Of a stretch of DNA of 64,000 nt, positions 1 to 11,652 are shown in pieces. Below the pieces are notes generated by a model that made no database searches, was not told the DNA's origin, and was given only the letters and a program-made list of their open reading frames with translations. Position 1 is the stretch's first letter; every line of letters starts with the position of its first letter. Source of the stretch: Chromera velia (Eukaryota > Sar > Chromeraceae); the NCBI GenBank assembly GCA_018398765.1, contig JAHBMJ010005830.1, forward strand, positions 1-64,000, written 5' to 3'. The translations under genes and the position numbers were made by a program.

Positions 1-1290
1 CCCCCCCCCCCCCCCCCCACACCCCCCCCCCCCCCCCCCCCACCCACACATGCGTGATCGTACAGCCCACAGGTCGAGTTGAACATTTGAATATCAGTTG
101 TCTCATACTTGAACACTCAGCAGAGGAAAGACACACCAATACATGCACATGTATGACATATTAATATGAATCACATGGAGCTCGATTAGGTGGGTGGGGG
201 CAGCTTCAAATAAAGAAGAAGACACCTGGGGGCGCACAACATCAAGAACAGCCCGCAAAGCAAAGGTGGGGCAAAACACCTGAGGTAAGCGCATGTAGAC
301 GGCGTGCACCTTCATTTACCTGTTGCATGGGAACGTGTTGCACCACCCGTCTCTGTAAGCATGTCCTCGAGAGAAGGGAGGGCGGCTCCGTCTTCCCCTC
401 CGCCTTCCCTCATGGCAGATGTCAATGCGGAGAGGCTTCAGAAACTGGCAGTACCTTGCCGGAGTTCAGCAGGCCGGCCGGCGTTCCCATGCAGAGGTTT
501 GCGGGTGCAACGTCCCAGACAACACACATCATGTAACACGGGTGGCCCTCTTGTCAGACAAATCATGTGTCAATATGTCATGTCATAAAACTGTGTGGGA
601 GACTGCTATGGTGTCTAGGAAATGCTTGAAAAGCTCTATACGCTGTGAGCTCTTTGACCAATACTGGCATACAAAATTATTCAATTGAGAAAAAAATACT
701 GGTGAAGTTTCACTGAAGAAATGATCCGACGAATTAAGGGAATCCAAGTCTGATCCTGCCTCTCGGTGCCTCTCGTCACCGCGCCTCATTCAGACGAATT
801 GGACATCATGCACGAGCCGTTCCGAGCCATCATGCATGCATGCGCGCGTCGATCGCGCGATCGAGCTAGCCCATTTTCGAGCGCGGACCGAGCCAGCATA
901 TGCCAGCATGCATGTCGATCCGATGCATGCCCGCGATTGTCCGCGCGCGCTCGTCGCGGATCAACCGTGGTCATTGAACATTCATTGAATCGATCCTCGA
1001 CAATTACGTTTGACTTCGCCAGTCTTCCTGTGAACATCAAATGACTTTTTCCTGTTTCTTTCTGCAGTCCGGCCTCTCTACCTTCTTTGCCACCTGGATG
1101 GGTTTCCTCAACGAAGTGAGCCACTCTGATGAATTTGTATTGAGAGTCAGACTGAGCCCGACGATCAACACAAATTACTATCGATAGACCATTCCGAGCG
1201 CACCTTTTTGAGGAACCCCTCCAACGTGAAAGCAAGGACAGGTGCTGAGCGCTTCTCGAATCATTGCCAGTGCACCTGAAGGGCAGAAGA
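1..1290. other. Intergenic / 5' flank, no gene seen
   Basis: The window opens with a poly-C stretch (1-50). The stretch at 820-960 is dense in GCATGC, CGATCG and CGCG self-complementary hexamers. A possible acceptor with a short open segment follows near 1067. A long minus-strand open frame (786-1430) looks like a by-product of base composition. An untranslated leader or upstream exon of the gene starting at 1291 may lie here, but I cannot place one. Confidence 0.5.
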
Positions 1291-3160
1291 ATGGAGGGCA
1301 GTGAGGAAGCCATGCAGCAAGGGACAACGGAGGACCCACACCTTGTGCGCCTTCTCAAGAAACCTGAGGGCATCGGTGCGCTGGAATTCTGTGATGGTTC
1401 AGATCTCCACGGCGTGTTTGTCCTCTGCAAAGCCCTCTTTTGCTGGGTGGGAGAGAGAGCGGCTCAGCAGAGCCTGCAGAATCTACCTTGCATTACATCG
1501 CGCTCACAATCTTTGCCACCAGAAGCCGAAAGCTTCCTACGCAAGGCACGACTGTTTCTGTACCTGAATCATGAGGACAAACTCAGGTAGGTCGTCCGTG
1601 TAGAGGGGAGGGCATGGCATGATGTTTCTTTCAGATCATCAAGACCGAGCAACCTTCCCAAAGGATCACTTAGTCGGGCTGTATTTGAAAAGGACGACCC
1701 TCAACATGCAGACACACAACACGCATGTCCGTGTGCTCTGGCTTGTTCAGTCATCTTCTTTCCTTCAACTTTGCTTCTATCCATTGTTCGATCTCTCACT
1801 TGCCACCTCCTTCTCTCGGTGTCTCTTTCTCTCTACAGGGCTGCTCTGCACGACTGGTTCTCTAACGGTGGTCAGGTTCTGACAGGACTCCACACAGGGA
1901 TCCGAAACACGATGAGTGAGGAGTTGGGGTTCGACAGAGACGAACAGATCTCCTTTGCCCTCTTCGCCTTTCTGACCGGGAGAGAGCGTTGCCGAACCGC
2001 CCTGGCAGAGAACCAGTACATGATGCGTCCTGAAGAGAGGGCACAGGTACTCCGTCGGCTTCTCTCCCAGTCCTCCCGTCTGGATGTCATCAAGCGACTG
2101 TACGAGGAATTCAGACAGGCACAGGGAAGCACGCAGGTGTACGTCCTTCATCGCCGTTGGTCCTTTGAGTTCATTCGTGCAGTCGCAGTGAACAAATCAA
2201 GAGCAGTTGTAATGTAGGCAGTGGAGGAAGCTCGGTCAGCGCTGAGTGCGAGGATCAGCCTCGACTACGCGAACCAAACGATGGACGGGGAGACTGCAGA
2301 ACAAAAACGGAAGGAAATTCTCATATCCATCAACAAGGCGCTCCTCAGGGCTCTCTGCGTTGCCATGGGAGTGCATCCTGTCAACGGACCACCGGGTGTG
2401 GAGGGGACGCAGTCGGAGTCGTCGGAGCATCCGGGTGTGTCTGTGAACGCTCTGATGGTTTTGTTGGAGACCAGGGACGCGTGGAGAGGTGAGCTGGTAG
2501 AGCTTCATGGGAGGTCGGCATCTCCAGACAGTCAGAGCCTCCTCGAAGCTTCTGGTGAATCTTTCCTCTTCGATTCGCTTGTGAGTGAAGAAGGGGCTCT
2601 GAAGGGAGGGGTTCTTCGCTTTGTGGAGGACTCTGAAGCTTTGTTGTCTTTTCTGCTTCCCCGTCTGTTCGGCTCGAGGCCGGAGGACTCGTGGAAGACC
2701 CCGACGGCAGCACAGAGGAAGGTGATCGATAGGGCCGCACAGAGGGGATGCCTGAAGATCCTTCAGGGAGTGGTGACATGCAAGGAGGGCAAACTGTGGG
2801 GGTGTGCTCCGACTTCTTCTTCACAGGGCGGCCACCCCATAAACTGGACATGGGTCACGGTTGCTGTGTCTGTTTTTCCTTTGGATCTGTTTTCTTTTTT
2901 TTCTTTTGCTTTGCTTCTGATAAGAGAGACTGAGATACATGCAGAGCACTCTTATTGATAGAAGGTTTTCTCTTCTCGTTTCCTACGCAGGTCTGTTGAA
3001 AGTCTAGTCTCTGGTGCCTTCATGAAGAGTCTTTTTTTTTCTTTCTGAAAATGCAGGTCTCTTGAAAGTCTCTGGTGCCTTCATGAAGAGTCTTTTCCCC
3101 AACTCTCTCTCAGAGGCTGGGTGTCTTTCTGTGTCTCTCTCTCCACCCCTCCCTCTCTTG

Positions 3161-3199
<39 letters not shown>

Positions 3200-6100
3200 T
3201 GTGTGTGATCTGTCTCTAAATCGTTTTCTCTCTCGTCCGTGCAGACTCCGAGTTACCCGGACACTTCTCCAGCTGGTGAAGGGAGAGACGCCTCGAACCC
3301 CATCTCTGTCCGACGCGAGGAGAGAGGAGACCCTCAAGTTTCTTCTCACAGTCCTGAGCTCCTCCTACCCCCAGTCTGCGGTGGAGGATGTTCTGAACCT
3401 CCAACATCAGCCGGACCTAAGTGAGTGAGTGAGTGAGTGAGTATTGGAGACTCAGCGGACAGAACGCAAGAGATTCTTTGTAATGGTCAAGAGAAAGAAG
3501 ATAAAAGACCTCTTTGCTTCATTCTCAGGATTGCACGAAGGAAGCTCTGCTTCTTCATTCGTTCTTGAATTAAGTTTTCCCTTAATCCTCCGGTCCTCTT
3601 TTTGATACTCAAGAAAACTCCTCTGTTTTTGTTATTCACATGGGGCAGGGTGTGGTTGTTTGAACATTCTTGTTTCTGAGCCGTTACTGCCTCTTCGCTG
3701 ACGATTTCTGTTTCGGTCCTTTCCTTTTTTTCTGATTGCTCCTAGGAACACAGCGTTAATATTCGCAGGTTGTTCACGCCTGGCCAGATTTCTCACAGTG
3801 GTTCTGTCTACCTTTCTCTGTTCTTACAGTGCAAAAGATCTGCTTTTTTCTTCGTGTGTGTTTTTTCTGCGAACAGCCCTGCCTCTGGCCTCTGGCGGCA
3901 CTGTCCTTTCCGCCTTCATCCGCAACGAGACTCCAGACAGGCTCCTCGAGATGCTCTGGGAGGCCGGAGCGGGGAGGCGGGGGTATGAGGTGCTCCTTGC
4001 GGGGCAGTGCCCCTTTCTCTGCTCGTCAGTTTGGGGGGGAGGAAGTGGCTGGGGGGTCTCTGTGTGGGGGGGCAAGTCCTGCAGGGATCTCACGAGAGGA
4101 TTAACATAGATGGGCTGCGTTGACACGTCTGTCTGGCTCCTGCACATTTCAGTAGTCAGGATTTCAATCCGAAAGAAAGTCGATGCAGTCCTGCAGGGCG
4201 CCGGATGGAGGGCAGTGCTGCGCTGCCATCATCTTCTTTGCCTGCAGGGCACTTTTGCTCTTTTTTCCTGTCTCCCCCCCCCTCCCTATCCATCCCCCTC
4301 TCTCTTCATGTGTACGGACGAGCGAGTGTGCGTGTGGGAAACGTTTTTTTCTCGGCCACCTCTTTGCCTTCAGGAGTCTCTTCCAGGATGGTCAGGGCTC
4401 CCCTTCCCCTCTCGCCTCCCAACCAGGCGACCCCAGGTGGTATCTGAGAGTCTCTGCAGAGGCCCGGGCAGTGGCTGGCGTGCATGCCGACTTGTGGACA
4501 GAGGTGAAGGACTCACTGGTTCCATGCGGTGGTCAGTCAATCAATCGATAAATGAAAGGCACGACTCGAACTGCGAATCGCTAAGAGTGAGCCAGACACG
4601 CAGACGGACAAAAAGAAAAGTCGCGTGAGACGAACAATCACATTCTCATAAAAGTGTGAATACAGAACTCTCTAGTGTGGGCCGGGGGGTTGATGCATTT
4701 CTTTGTGGACAATTGATTGGTTTCTTTCAAGGTGAAATGTCCTCCCTCACTGTTTTTGGTTCATCTTTGCTGCATTTCCCCTGACCCTCACCGTTTACTA
4801 TAGTTTCCTCACACCATCACACTCACTCACTTTCTGAACGTCTGTCTCACAGGTTCCTCAGGATATTTCTGGTCTCCTCTTCTGACCGTGTCGCATCCCC
4901 TCTGTGCAAGGAGGTTTCTGGAGAAGGGCCGCGTGGACCCCCATGAGAGAGGACAGCTGAAGGAACTCTTCTACCCCCCTCCCCCCCCGATTTTTCTTCC
5001 CCCTCCCTCCCAGCCGCCAGCACCGCACCAGCCTCAACCGCCATCTTCATTCGGCTTGACGGCCACCGGACCTTCTCCCTCCACGACCCTGTTTGCCACA
5101 CAGACGCCAGCTGCCTCCACGGCCACGTTTCCTTCAACGTACATTCATTTCCCTGAGCCCGCGCCTCTTCCTCCCCCCCCTCCTCCAGAAACCGAGGCCG
5201 CCCAAGTCGCCGCTCCCTCCCCCGCACAGCCGCCTCCCCCCCCACCCCCGGCAACTGAGGCCGCCCCGGTGTTCCCTCTCCAGGCCCCTCCCCCTGCTTC
5301 CGAGAAGATCCCTCCACAGCCTGAGGAGGAAAAGTTCTGGACCTCTCTCTGGTTCTGGGGATTTTTGGCTCGTCACATCAAGAAGAACGAGATGAGGGTC
5401 CAGATAGGAAAGGCACAGGTGGAACCTGCCACTCGGTGAGTGAGTGACTTTGGTTTTCTGTCGGACCTTTTTTCTAGTCGTGGAAAGCGCATTGCGATTT
5501 TTGGGTGTCCGCACAAGTTTGTTCCTAACTTCACCAAAATCAAGGTTTCTCAATCTAATGGTGTCCGCGTTTCTGTGAGAACTGTTCATTGTTTTTTTCT
5601 TTGTCTGTTTGTTTTTTTGAAAAATCGACCGATCGATCGGGCCCTCTGCCACCCAGCCGACACTTTTCCTTCTCTCTCTGTCACCCTCTCTGCATCCCTC
5701 CACGTGCTGTCTCTTCCCTTTCCTTCCCTTCTCTTCTGTTCAGATGGGGTGATGAACCTGGCGCCTTCGACGTTCGCCTTCCGACAGAGGATGAATGCAG
5801 ACGTCAGTGGACGGAAATGATCCACACTCTGCAGTCTTTGGGTTTTCTCAACCATCTCTTTCTGAGAGAGACTGTGGAGTCTCCTCAGGGAGGTTGGTGC
5901 GGAGGGGGTGCAGATGGGGGCATGGGTGAGGGCTCTTCGGGGGACATACTGGGGGTGTCTCTCTCTCTGACGGAGCTGAGTGTGGAAATCGCGAAGAGAA
6001 TCCAGATGGCAGAGGCAGGAAACACTCACGAGGACAAAGCGACCGTCCTGGTGCTGAATGTGCTGCTCATGACTGTTTTCTCTGAGTTGTGCCAGGTGAA

Positions 6101-6443
6101 AGAGGGGCCACTCAGCCAAGGAGTAGGGGGGAACGCCTCGAGCAGTCGCGACGGTCCGCCTGTCGTTGTCCACAGATCGGACGGAGGGTCAGCAGATCGA
6201 CCAGTCAGCCTCCCGTCTCTTACGACATCGACCACCCACATGGCTGCTGCAGCAGCTGCAGCTGCATGGAGCGGGACGGCAGCAGCAGTGGGTAGAGAAA
6301 TGGGGTTGCAGGCTCGAAGGGGGTATATGTCCCCCTCGAACTCTTCGTCTTATGAGTGGGAGAGCGAGGCTTTCGAGTTGGACTCTGCGAGTGATCACAG
6401 GGGGGATGAGTCAGAAGGAGAATCTGGTGAGGAAGAAGCTTGA
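1291..6443 (+). CDS. Unknown nine-exon protein, mostly helical, Pro-rich insert, acidic C-terminus
   Basis: I do not recognise this protein. Exons by hand: 1291-1586, 1839-2136, 2218-2803, 3057-3120, 3245-3420, 3877-3982, 4374-4528, 4853-5435, 5744-6443. They total 2964 nt (987 residues plus stop) and every intron phase agrees, which supports the chain. The donor after 4528 (GTGGTC) is weak. The start is the first in-frame ATG after an upstream stop at 1246; an earlier exon cannot be excluded. The first two thirds read as amphipathic helices, as in an alpha-solenoid. Exon 8 carries proline tracts (about 4970-5290). The last exon has an eight-Ala run near 6243 and ends with a Ser/Glu-rich acidic tail. 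No signal peptide or membrane span is evident. The acceptor of exon 4 lies in a duplicated segment, and the donors after exons 5 and 8 are GTGA repeats. Confidence 0.72.
2987..3099 (+). repeat. Duplicated 3' splice site plus exon start
   Basis: GCAG followed by about 40 nt occurs at 2987-3036 and again at 3053-3099. The second copy is the beginning of exon 4 of the preceding gene. The copies differ by one substitution and a 5-nt AGTCT repeat in the outer copy. A T-rich spacer lies between them. Confidence 0.85.
3160..3206. repeat. (CT)n(GT)n microsatellite in intron
   Basis: A CT dinucleotide run passes directly into a GT run, just upstream of the exon that starts at 3245. It probably extends the polypyrimidine region of that intron. 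Confidence 0.9.
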
Positions 6444-6646
6444 GTGAGGGGTGAGGGAGGAGATCTCTGGGTCCGTCCGGGTGCATGTGTAGAGGGAGGG
6501 AGACGCAAGAGCAGTCTTTCTTTCTTCTCACGAGGCACCTGCAAAGACAGCAAGAAACCTGTACATTACGCTCGGCCAACTTCCTCATGTCGCCTCTCAT
6601 TTTGAGGGGAGAGGAAAGCTCAGCAACGTGTGTGGTGGAGAGAGAG

Positions 6647-6652
6647 AATAAA
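6647..6652 (+). other. Poly(A) signal AATAAA
   Basis: A canonical AATAAA lies about 200 nt after the stop codon at 6443 and is the first one downstream. It is followed by a T-rich tract at 6673. Confidence 0.55.
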
Positions 6653-7940
6653 GAACCCTCGTGAGGTGTTCTCTTTTTTTTTTTTTTACATCGGGGAGAG
6701 GCCGCGCCTTCTGCTGAATTCATGACACCATGCAGAGATGCTCTCTGAAGTGTATCTTTGCACCTCTCTCGCTGAAGTATTTAAAATGAATTCGATTTCA
6801 TGAAGGCATACCGTTGTTTATGGATGCGCTTGACTTGCATGGTTGTGTGACTGCTGACCAGCTAGGGGAATAGACTCGACAGAGAGAAACGAACGGGCGG
6901 CGCCGGAAGAGGTGCAAATGGACTGAAACGGACTCGATCAGAAAATGACAGACGGAGAAGAACAAAGAGGAAGGAGAAGGAATAAGAGGCGATCAACTGC
7001 TATCACCTTTCTTTCTCTCTCTCTGTCTCGCCGTCCGTTATGTGTCCTTCCATGCATCGTTCATTTCTCCCAAATGAGAGCAGATACTTGGGGGGGGGTG
7101 TCCTTCTTCTCCTCCCGCCTTCGTCGCTGCCTGTCATTTCAGATCCCTTTTTCTTCCTCCTTCGTTCACTGTGTTTCTACCCTGTCTCTGTCTCTATACA
7201 AAAGTGGGTAGGGGGGAATCTGACCTGTACCGAGCTCGATCGCGTCTGCATACATGAGTTTTGGCAGTTGCTTGCTTGGGCTCACAATGCAGACAGACTG
7301 CAACAGGTTGCAAACAGAATTTAAAGACTGACAACAGAATTAAATCTTGCTTGCTTGCTTTTTGGCAGATCAGCTCTTTTTTCTTTCATCCTTTTCTGAA
7401 GCTGTTTTCTCGACTGAAAAGCGGCACACTCAACAAAAGCAGGGACGTAGGGGAACAAAAGAAGATTCAGACCAGGGGCTTTTTCTTTCAGTGAAAGAAG
7501 GGGGAGACGCCTTCCGGAGGGTGGGAGAAGCAGAGAGGACTTGAATCGTACATCATGGATCTAGCTACCGACGGACACAGTGACTGCTTCCCCCTTCCCT
7601 CCTTTCCTTTTGGACCATTCCCTCGTTTCGTCTTCGGTTGGTGGTTGTCTCTGCGTCCTCATATCCATATATGTATGCATGGACGTGCGAGGGTGTGATG
7701 ATAAATTGGAGGGCCGGGCGAATGTGCGGATCGATGTGCTGTTATCAATATGAACGTTTGATTCATTATATTTCTTTCAAAATTTATTTTTAAAGTTTGC
7801 TTCAAACAATGGGCCCCATTTTGGAAAATGGGCTATAAATGGGGAAACACTTCACTAGAATTAGTAAGTACAGTAGGGGGACTGCCCACGCTGCGACATG
7901 ACGAAGTCAACCGTACATGGGCGAGTCTAGCAGCGGAAGC
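6653..7940. other. Intergenic, no gene seen
   Basis: CT-rich and mixed sequence with only short chance open frames. From about 7740 it turns AT-rich, then meets a retroelement fragment near 7949. Confidence 0.5.
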
Positions 7941-7948
7941 ATGATTGA

Positions 7949-8011
7949 TTTTTTGATTGATATGTTCCGCCCTAGGGCCTTCCCGCTATGTCTATCTGTC
8001 GCCAGAGCTAG
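7949..8011 (+). repeat. About 60-bp sequence shared with 55629-55689
   Basis: The block starts with GATTGATATGTTCCGCCC and ends with CCAGAGCTAG. It is nearly identical at 55.6 kb (one G/A difference seen). A shorter, diverged version lies inverted at about 8846-8882. It belongs to the retroelement fragment here; at 55.6 kb the similarity stops abruptly on both sides. Confidence 0.85.
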
Positions 8012-8640
8012 CAGCATACCCCGCGGGCCGCGGGAGCGGTTCACGCAAAGGAGCCGATCATTGGGGAGGAAGGGGAGGTGCAGGGATGTCCGGCGCTAAG
8101 GGGGGACTTCCAAGTCCGGGGGGCCTATGCTCCACAGAGGCTGGCAATTTTCGATACCAGGGTGATAAACCCACACGCCGCCTCGAGGGAGAAGGTGACC
8201 TGGACTCAAGCCCTCAAAGCAGCAGCAGCAGAAGAAAAGAAGAGGAAACATGGGCAGGTAAGCGTGGACAGAGGGTGCGACTTCACCCCACTCGTGAGTA
8301 CGGTTGACGGGACGATGGAGAGGGAGGCTAAGATGTTCTTGAAGAGGGTGGCAGAGCGATTAAATGAGAAATGGGGGCAACAGGTGAGCAAAACGTGCGG
8401 CCGGATCCGAGCCTGACTGCAGATTGCCCACCTAAAAGCGGCAAGCGCGTGCATTTGGGGGACCAGAGGAGTGCAGGGGGAGGGCTGGGAGGTTGGAGGA
8501 GTAGACAGTGCGCTGGTCATGACTGAGGGATAGGAAGTACTTAACAAATGCCGAAGAAGGCATTCGGACGGAGGAGCGTCAAGTATGAGGTCGCATGAGA
8601 GAGAGAGAGCTAGCAGCAAGAGCAGTAACCAGGACAGAAG
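7949..8640 (+). mobile_element. Truncated retroelement: C-terminal domain downstream of reverse transcriptase
   Basis: A plus-strand frame (8078-8416) contains GDFQVRGAY, then [12 protein letters not shown], then [12 protein letters not shown]. This resembles the conserved region that follows the reverse transcriptase in many retroelement polyproteins, with a D-x-R-V-x-[ND]-P core and an FTPLV block. Similarity continues weakly to about 8540. No reverse transcriptase precedes it, so the copy is truncated at its 5' side and decayed. It is a different copy from the minus-strand LINE beside it. Its first 60 bp recur at 55.6 kb. Confidence 0.6.
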
Positions 8641-9032
8641 GAAGAGACAAAAGACGCATAGGCCAGACGCTAGGAATAAACTTTAAGTCAATGCCCTCCC
8701 AAAAGATGTTAATTAAAAAGTAAGATTAGTAAGCCAAACTGGGTCACTGCACTGCAGTCAACAGTTAGGCTAGCACCTAGGGGAGGGGGCACGCGGACAG
8801 GGCCGGAGGGACAGGTAGGTACAGGATTTTTTTAACACAAGAAACCGGGAAGGCCTAGTGCGGAACCTATCAATCAATCAAAATGATAGTGATGATGATG
8901 ATTGAGGGTTAAACCCTAGATTTAGCGACGTCAAATCCTAAGCCACTAACAAGGCTTTGAAGACAACCCAGAGCACACATTCATAGGGGGGGGGGGGTGA
9001 GGAAGCCTGCATGCAAATCGGATCGATTCGCC

Positions 9033-9509
9033 TCAACTTGCCTTATCGACAGAATAGACCTTCTTGAGACAGTTGGCTATAGCTTTGGAACTGCTTCTAG
9101 GCAGAATTGTGCATAACAGTAACACCATATCCTTCATTTTTTTCTCATTATCAGAAGTACCCCTCCCGGTTGCACCTGCAATGCGTTGTGCGATCTGTAT
9201 TCTTACGTCAATGGGCGCTTTCTGCTTCGCAGTTTCGTACAGTTCTTTTAGCCTGTTCCATTTTCTTTCTATGTCCTTACATTTCGTCAAAACATGAACC
9301 TCATCTTTGATCATATGCGAGGGGGACAAACATTTATCGCACAGCCGTTTTGGTTGGGTTTTATCTATATCCCCCCCTGTGAGAGCCCTAAAAAGCGTAC
9401 GGAAGCCTGCAGAGGACTGCAACAGACTCTTTGGCAGAGGTTCAACACTGCACTCTATCATTTCACTTCTCGAACGCCATTTCCTTTCACTCAGAAGGTG
9501 TATGACCAA
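9033..9509 (-). pseudogene. LINE ORF2 C-terminal zinc-binding segment
   Basis: A 158-residue open segment contains CDKCLSPSHMIKDEVHVLTKC in two pieces: a CxxC followed by H and C, the pattern found at the C-terminus of many LINE ORF2 proteins. It ends at a TGA. It lies about 360 nt beyond the last recognisable reverse-transcriptase thumb segment and is separated from it by interrupted frame. Confidence 0.7.
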
Positions 9510-9868
9510 ACGCTGTCTGGACGGATTCTCTGATTAGAAAGGGGAGAGATTTGCAAGGTGGGGAAAAATTCCGTCTCCGTCTCTAACGTTTCTAGTTTCT
9601 TCTTTCAACCAGTCAGATAGTGAGGCACCCTCTACGATTTTTTTTACCGCCCTTTTCCTTCTACCCTTGCCCTTCCTTTTAAACTTGTTCCTCACCGTGC
9701 TTGGCAATGGAGGCCACAAAAGGGAGCAATATTAATCTAATAGAACGGCCAGCCATTTTACTGTCTTAACAAAGCCTTAAGGTTCACATGAGCCAGCCAA
9801 GTACTTATTCCACACTACCCGGGGTAGAGCACGGTCGATCGATTTGATGCATTGGATGAAACCCCCAC

Positions 9869-9896
9869 TCAACTTACCAAGTAGAGAACTGAATGG

Positions 9897-9932
<36 letters not shown>

Positions 9933-11190
9933 GAAGGCGAAATAAAGGAGTGATGGGAGAGACCAAAACAACATCGAATAAAACGTAACTGTAATGCATC
10001 GAGGCAGGCAACATCAGATTCTGTCTTTCTCAGCAGGATCGTTTCCAGTCCATACAGCGCGACTGGCAGCCAGAGGGCCTTGAATAAAGTAATTTTAGAA
10101 AAGGGAGAAACAAAGCCCAAAGAAGAGAAGTACCAAACACAGCCTCCAAAGCCTTCTTTGCTGCCTCAATGCGGGCTTCGACTGTCTTACTAAGGTCCCC
10201 GCCCTCAAAAACCCAGTTGTCCAAATACTTATATTTACTCACCGCTTCCATTGGTCTGCCTTCATAAAGAAAAGGGGTCCGGGGCACTAGGTCGGGGTGG
10301 GGGGAGGAGAGACGCATAACTTTTGTCTTTTTTGAATTCACCTTCAGGCCATGCTCCTTATAAGAGTCCTCGAGGCAAGACAGGCGTTTCTGCAAGTCTG
10401 AAGCACTGTGAGCAAACAGAACAAGGTCGTCAGCATATCTGATGCTTTCGATTAAAACGTCAGACAGTCTGACAGGAGTCTCTCTATCAGTACTCCCAGC
10501 CAAGCTTTGATTCCTGTTTTCATTATCGGAGCTGACAGACTTATGCAGATTATTGATGAAAAGAAAAAAGAGGAGAGGAGAGAGAGGATCGCCTTGTTTT
10601 ACTCCTCCGCCTTCTGGAAAGCATTCTGTTGCCCTATCCATCCAAGCTTCCACCTGACTATACATCGAATGAATCATCCAAACATTGGCTTGGCTTACTC
10701 CTTCCTCCCTGAGCCTCTCTAATATTTTGACCCAAGGAACTATATTAAATGTCTTGCTGAAATCAATAAACGTGGCAATCAGAGGGCTCTTCTTCTTTTT
10801 GGAGCTGAGAATTAACAAAGACAGAGCAGCGAAAGCCTCCCTTGTCCCTACCCCCTGTCTGAAACCGAGCTGCCTTTTGTTAATTTTCACCTCCTTTCTG
10901 ATCTTTAAGTCCATCAATAAAGCAAAAATCTTACCCAGAAGCCCCACAATATAGATCGGGCGCCATTCGTTATAGTTAAGACTCGGCGAGCCTTTGGGGA
11001 CAGGAGCAATGCACAATACATTCCAGCGTTCAGGCCAAAAAGAAAAAAGGTGAAACAAATTAAAAAAGACAAAGAACAGCAAGCGGAAGAGAGGAGAAAA
11101 ACTAAAACATAACGAGAGGTGACAAGGGCCAACCCCATCTAAACCTAGCGCCTTCTTTGGGTCAATTCCTTTCAGTGTTTCCTTAATCAT
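9869..11190 (-). pseudogene. LINE ORF2 reverse transcriptase domain
   Basis: The open frame 11190-10030 shows the LINE reverse-transcriptase blocks in order: KALGLDGVGP, then QLGFRQGVGTREA, FIDFSKTFN (first catalytic Asp, palm motif A), KQGDPLSPLLF, RYADDLVLF (catalytic YADD, about 10430) and the KVNSKKTKVM block. After a frame change near 10100 the thumb-like segment ALYGLETILLRKTESD continues to about 9980. Catalytic Asp residues are intact although flanking frames are broken. Introduced stops and frame changes separate it from the endonuclease and the C-terminus. It ends downstream in a GA microsatellite (9900-9928). Confidence 0.92.
9900..9928. repeat. (GA)n microsatellite inside LINE
   Basis: A pure AG dinucleotide run interrupts the decayed LINE coding region between the thumb-like segment and the C-terminal segment. 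Confidence 0.9.
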
Positions 11191-11652
11191 GTGTATAGAG
11201 AAGGCGGGCTGAGAAGGAGGGGGAAAGGCCAGACCAACAGGTGCAGGCGGAAGACCAGGACCGTCGAAGACCCCTGCTCAGAACTGAGTGAAGGAAGATG
11301 CAGCGGGTTTATTATCCTCTCCCCTCTGTGTTTTGATTTTCCTGTTCCATTGCCAAACTTTCAAGGGGTCAACTGCTGCTAGTCTCTCTGCTGTCTGTTG
11401 CTCGAACTTACTCCTTTTTGCTGCAAACAGTCGAGCTCTTTCCCTTCTCAGTTTGACACATTCTTTTTGTAGAGGGTGGGAAGGGTTTAGAACATGTCTT
11501 GCCTTTTCCTCGGCCTCTTTCACTTTCAAATGTATCAGGCGGCATTGTGAGCCCCACCAAGCCTGACGGGTGCTCTACTTTCTCCTAGACTATATTTTCT
11601 TTTTGGATGCCTTTCCTCCATCTACCACTGCACCCACTTTACTGTCTGCCAG

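Noticed and set aside
786-1430. Long minus-strand open frame (214 codons)
   Set aside because: Arg/Ser-rich with no recognisable motif. It overlaps the first exon of the plus-strand gene and a palindrome-rich stretch; base composition explains it.
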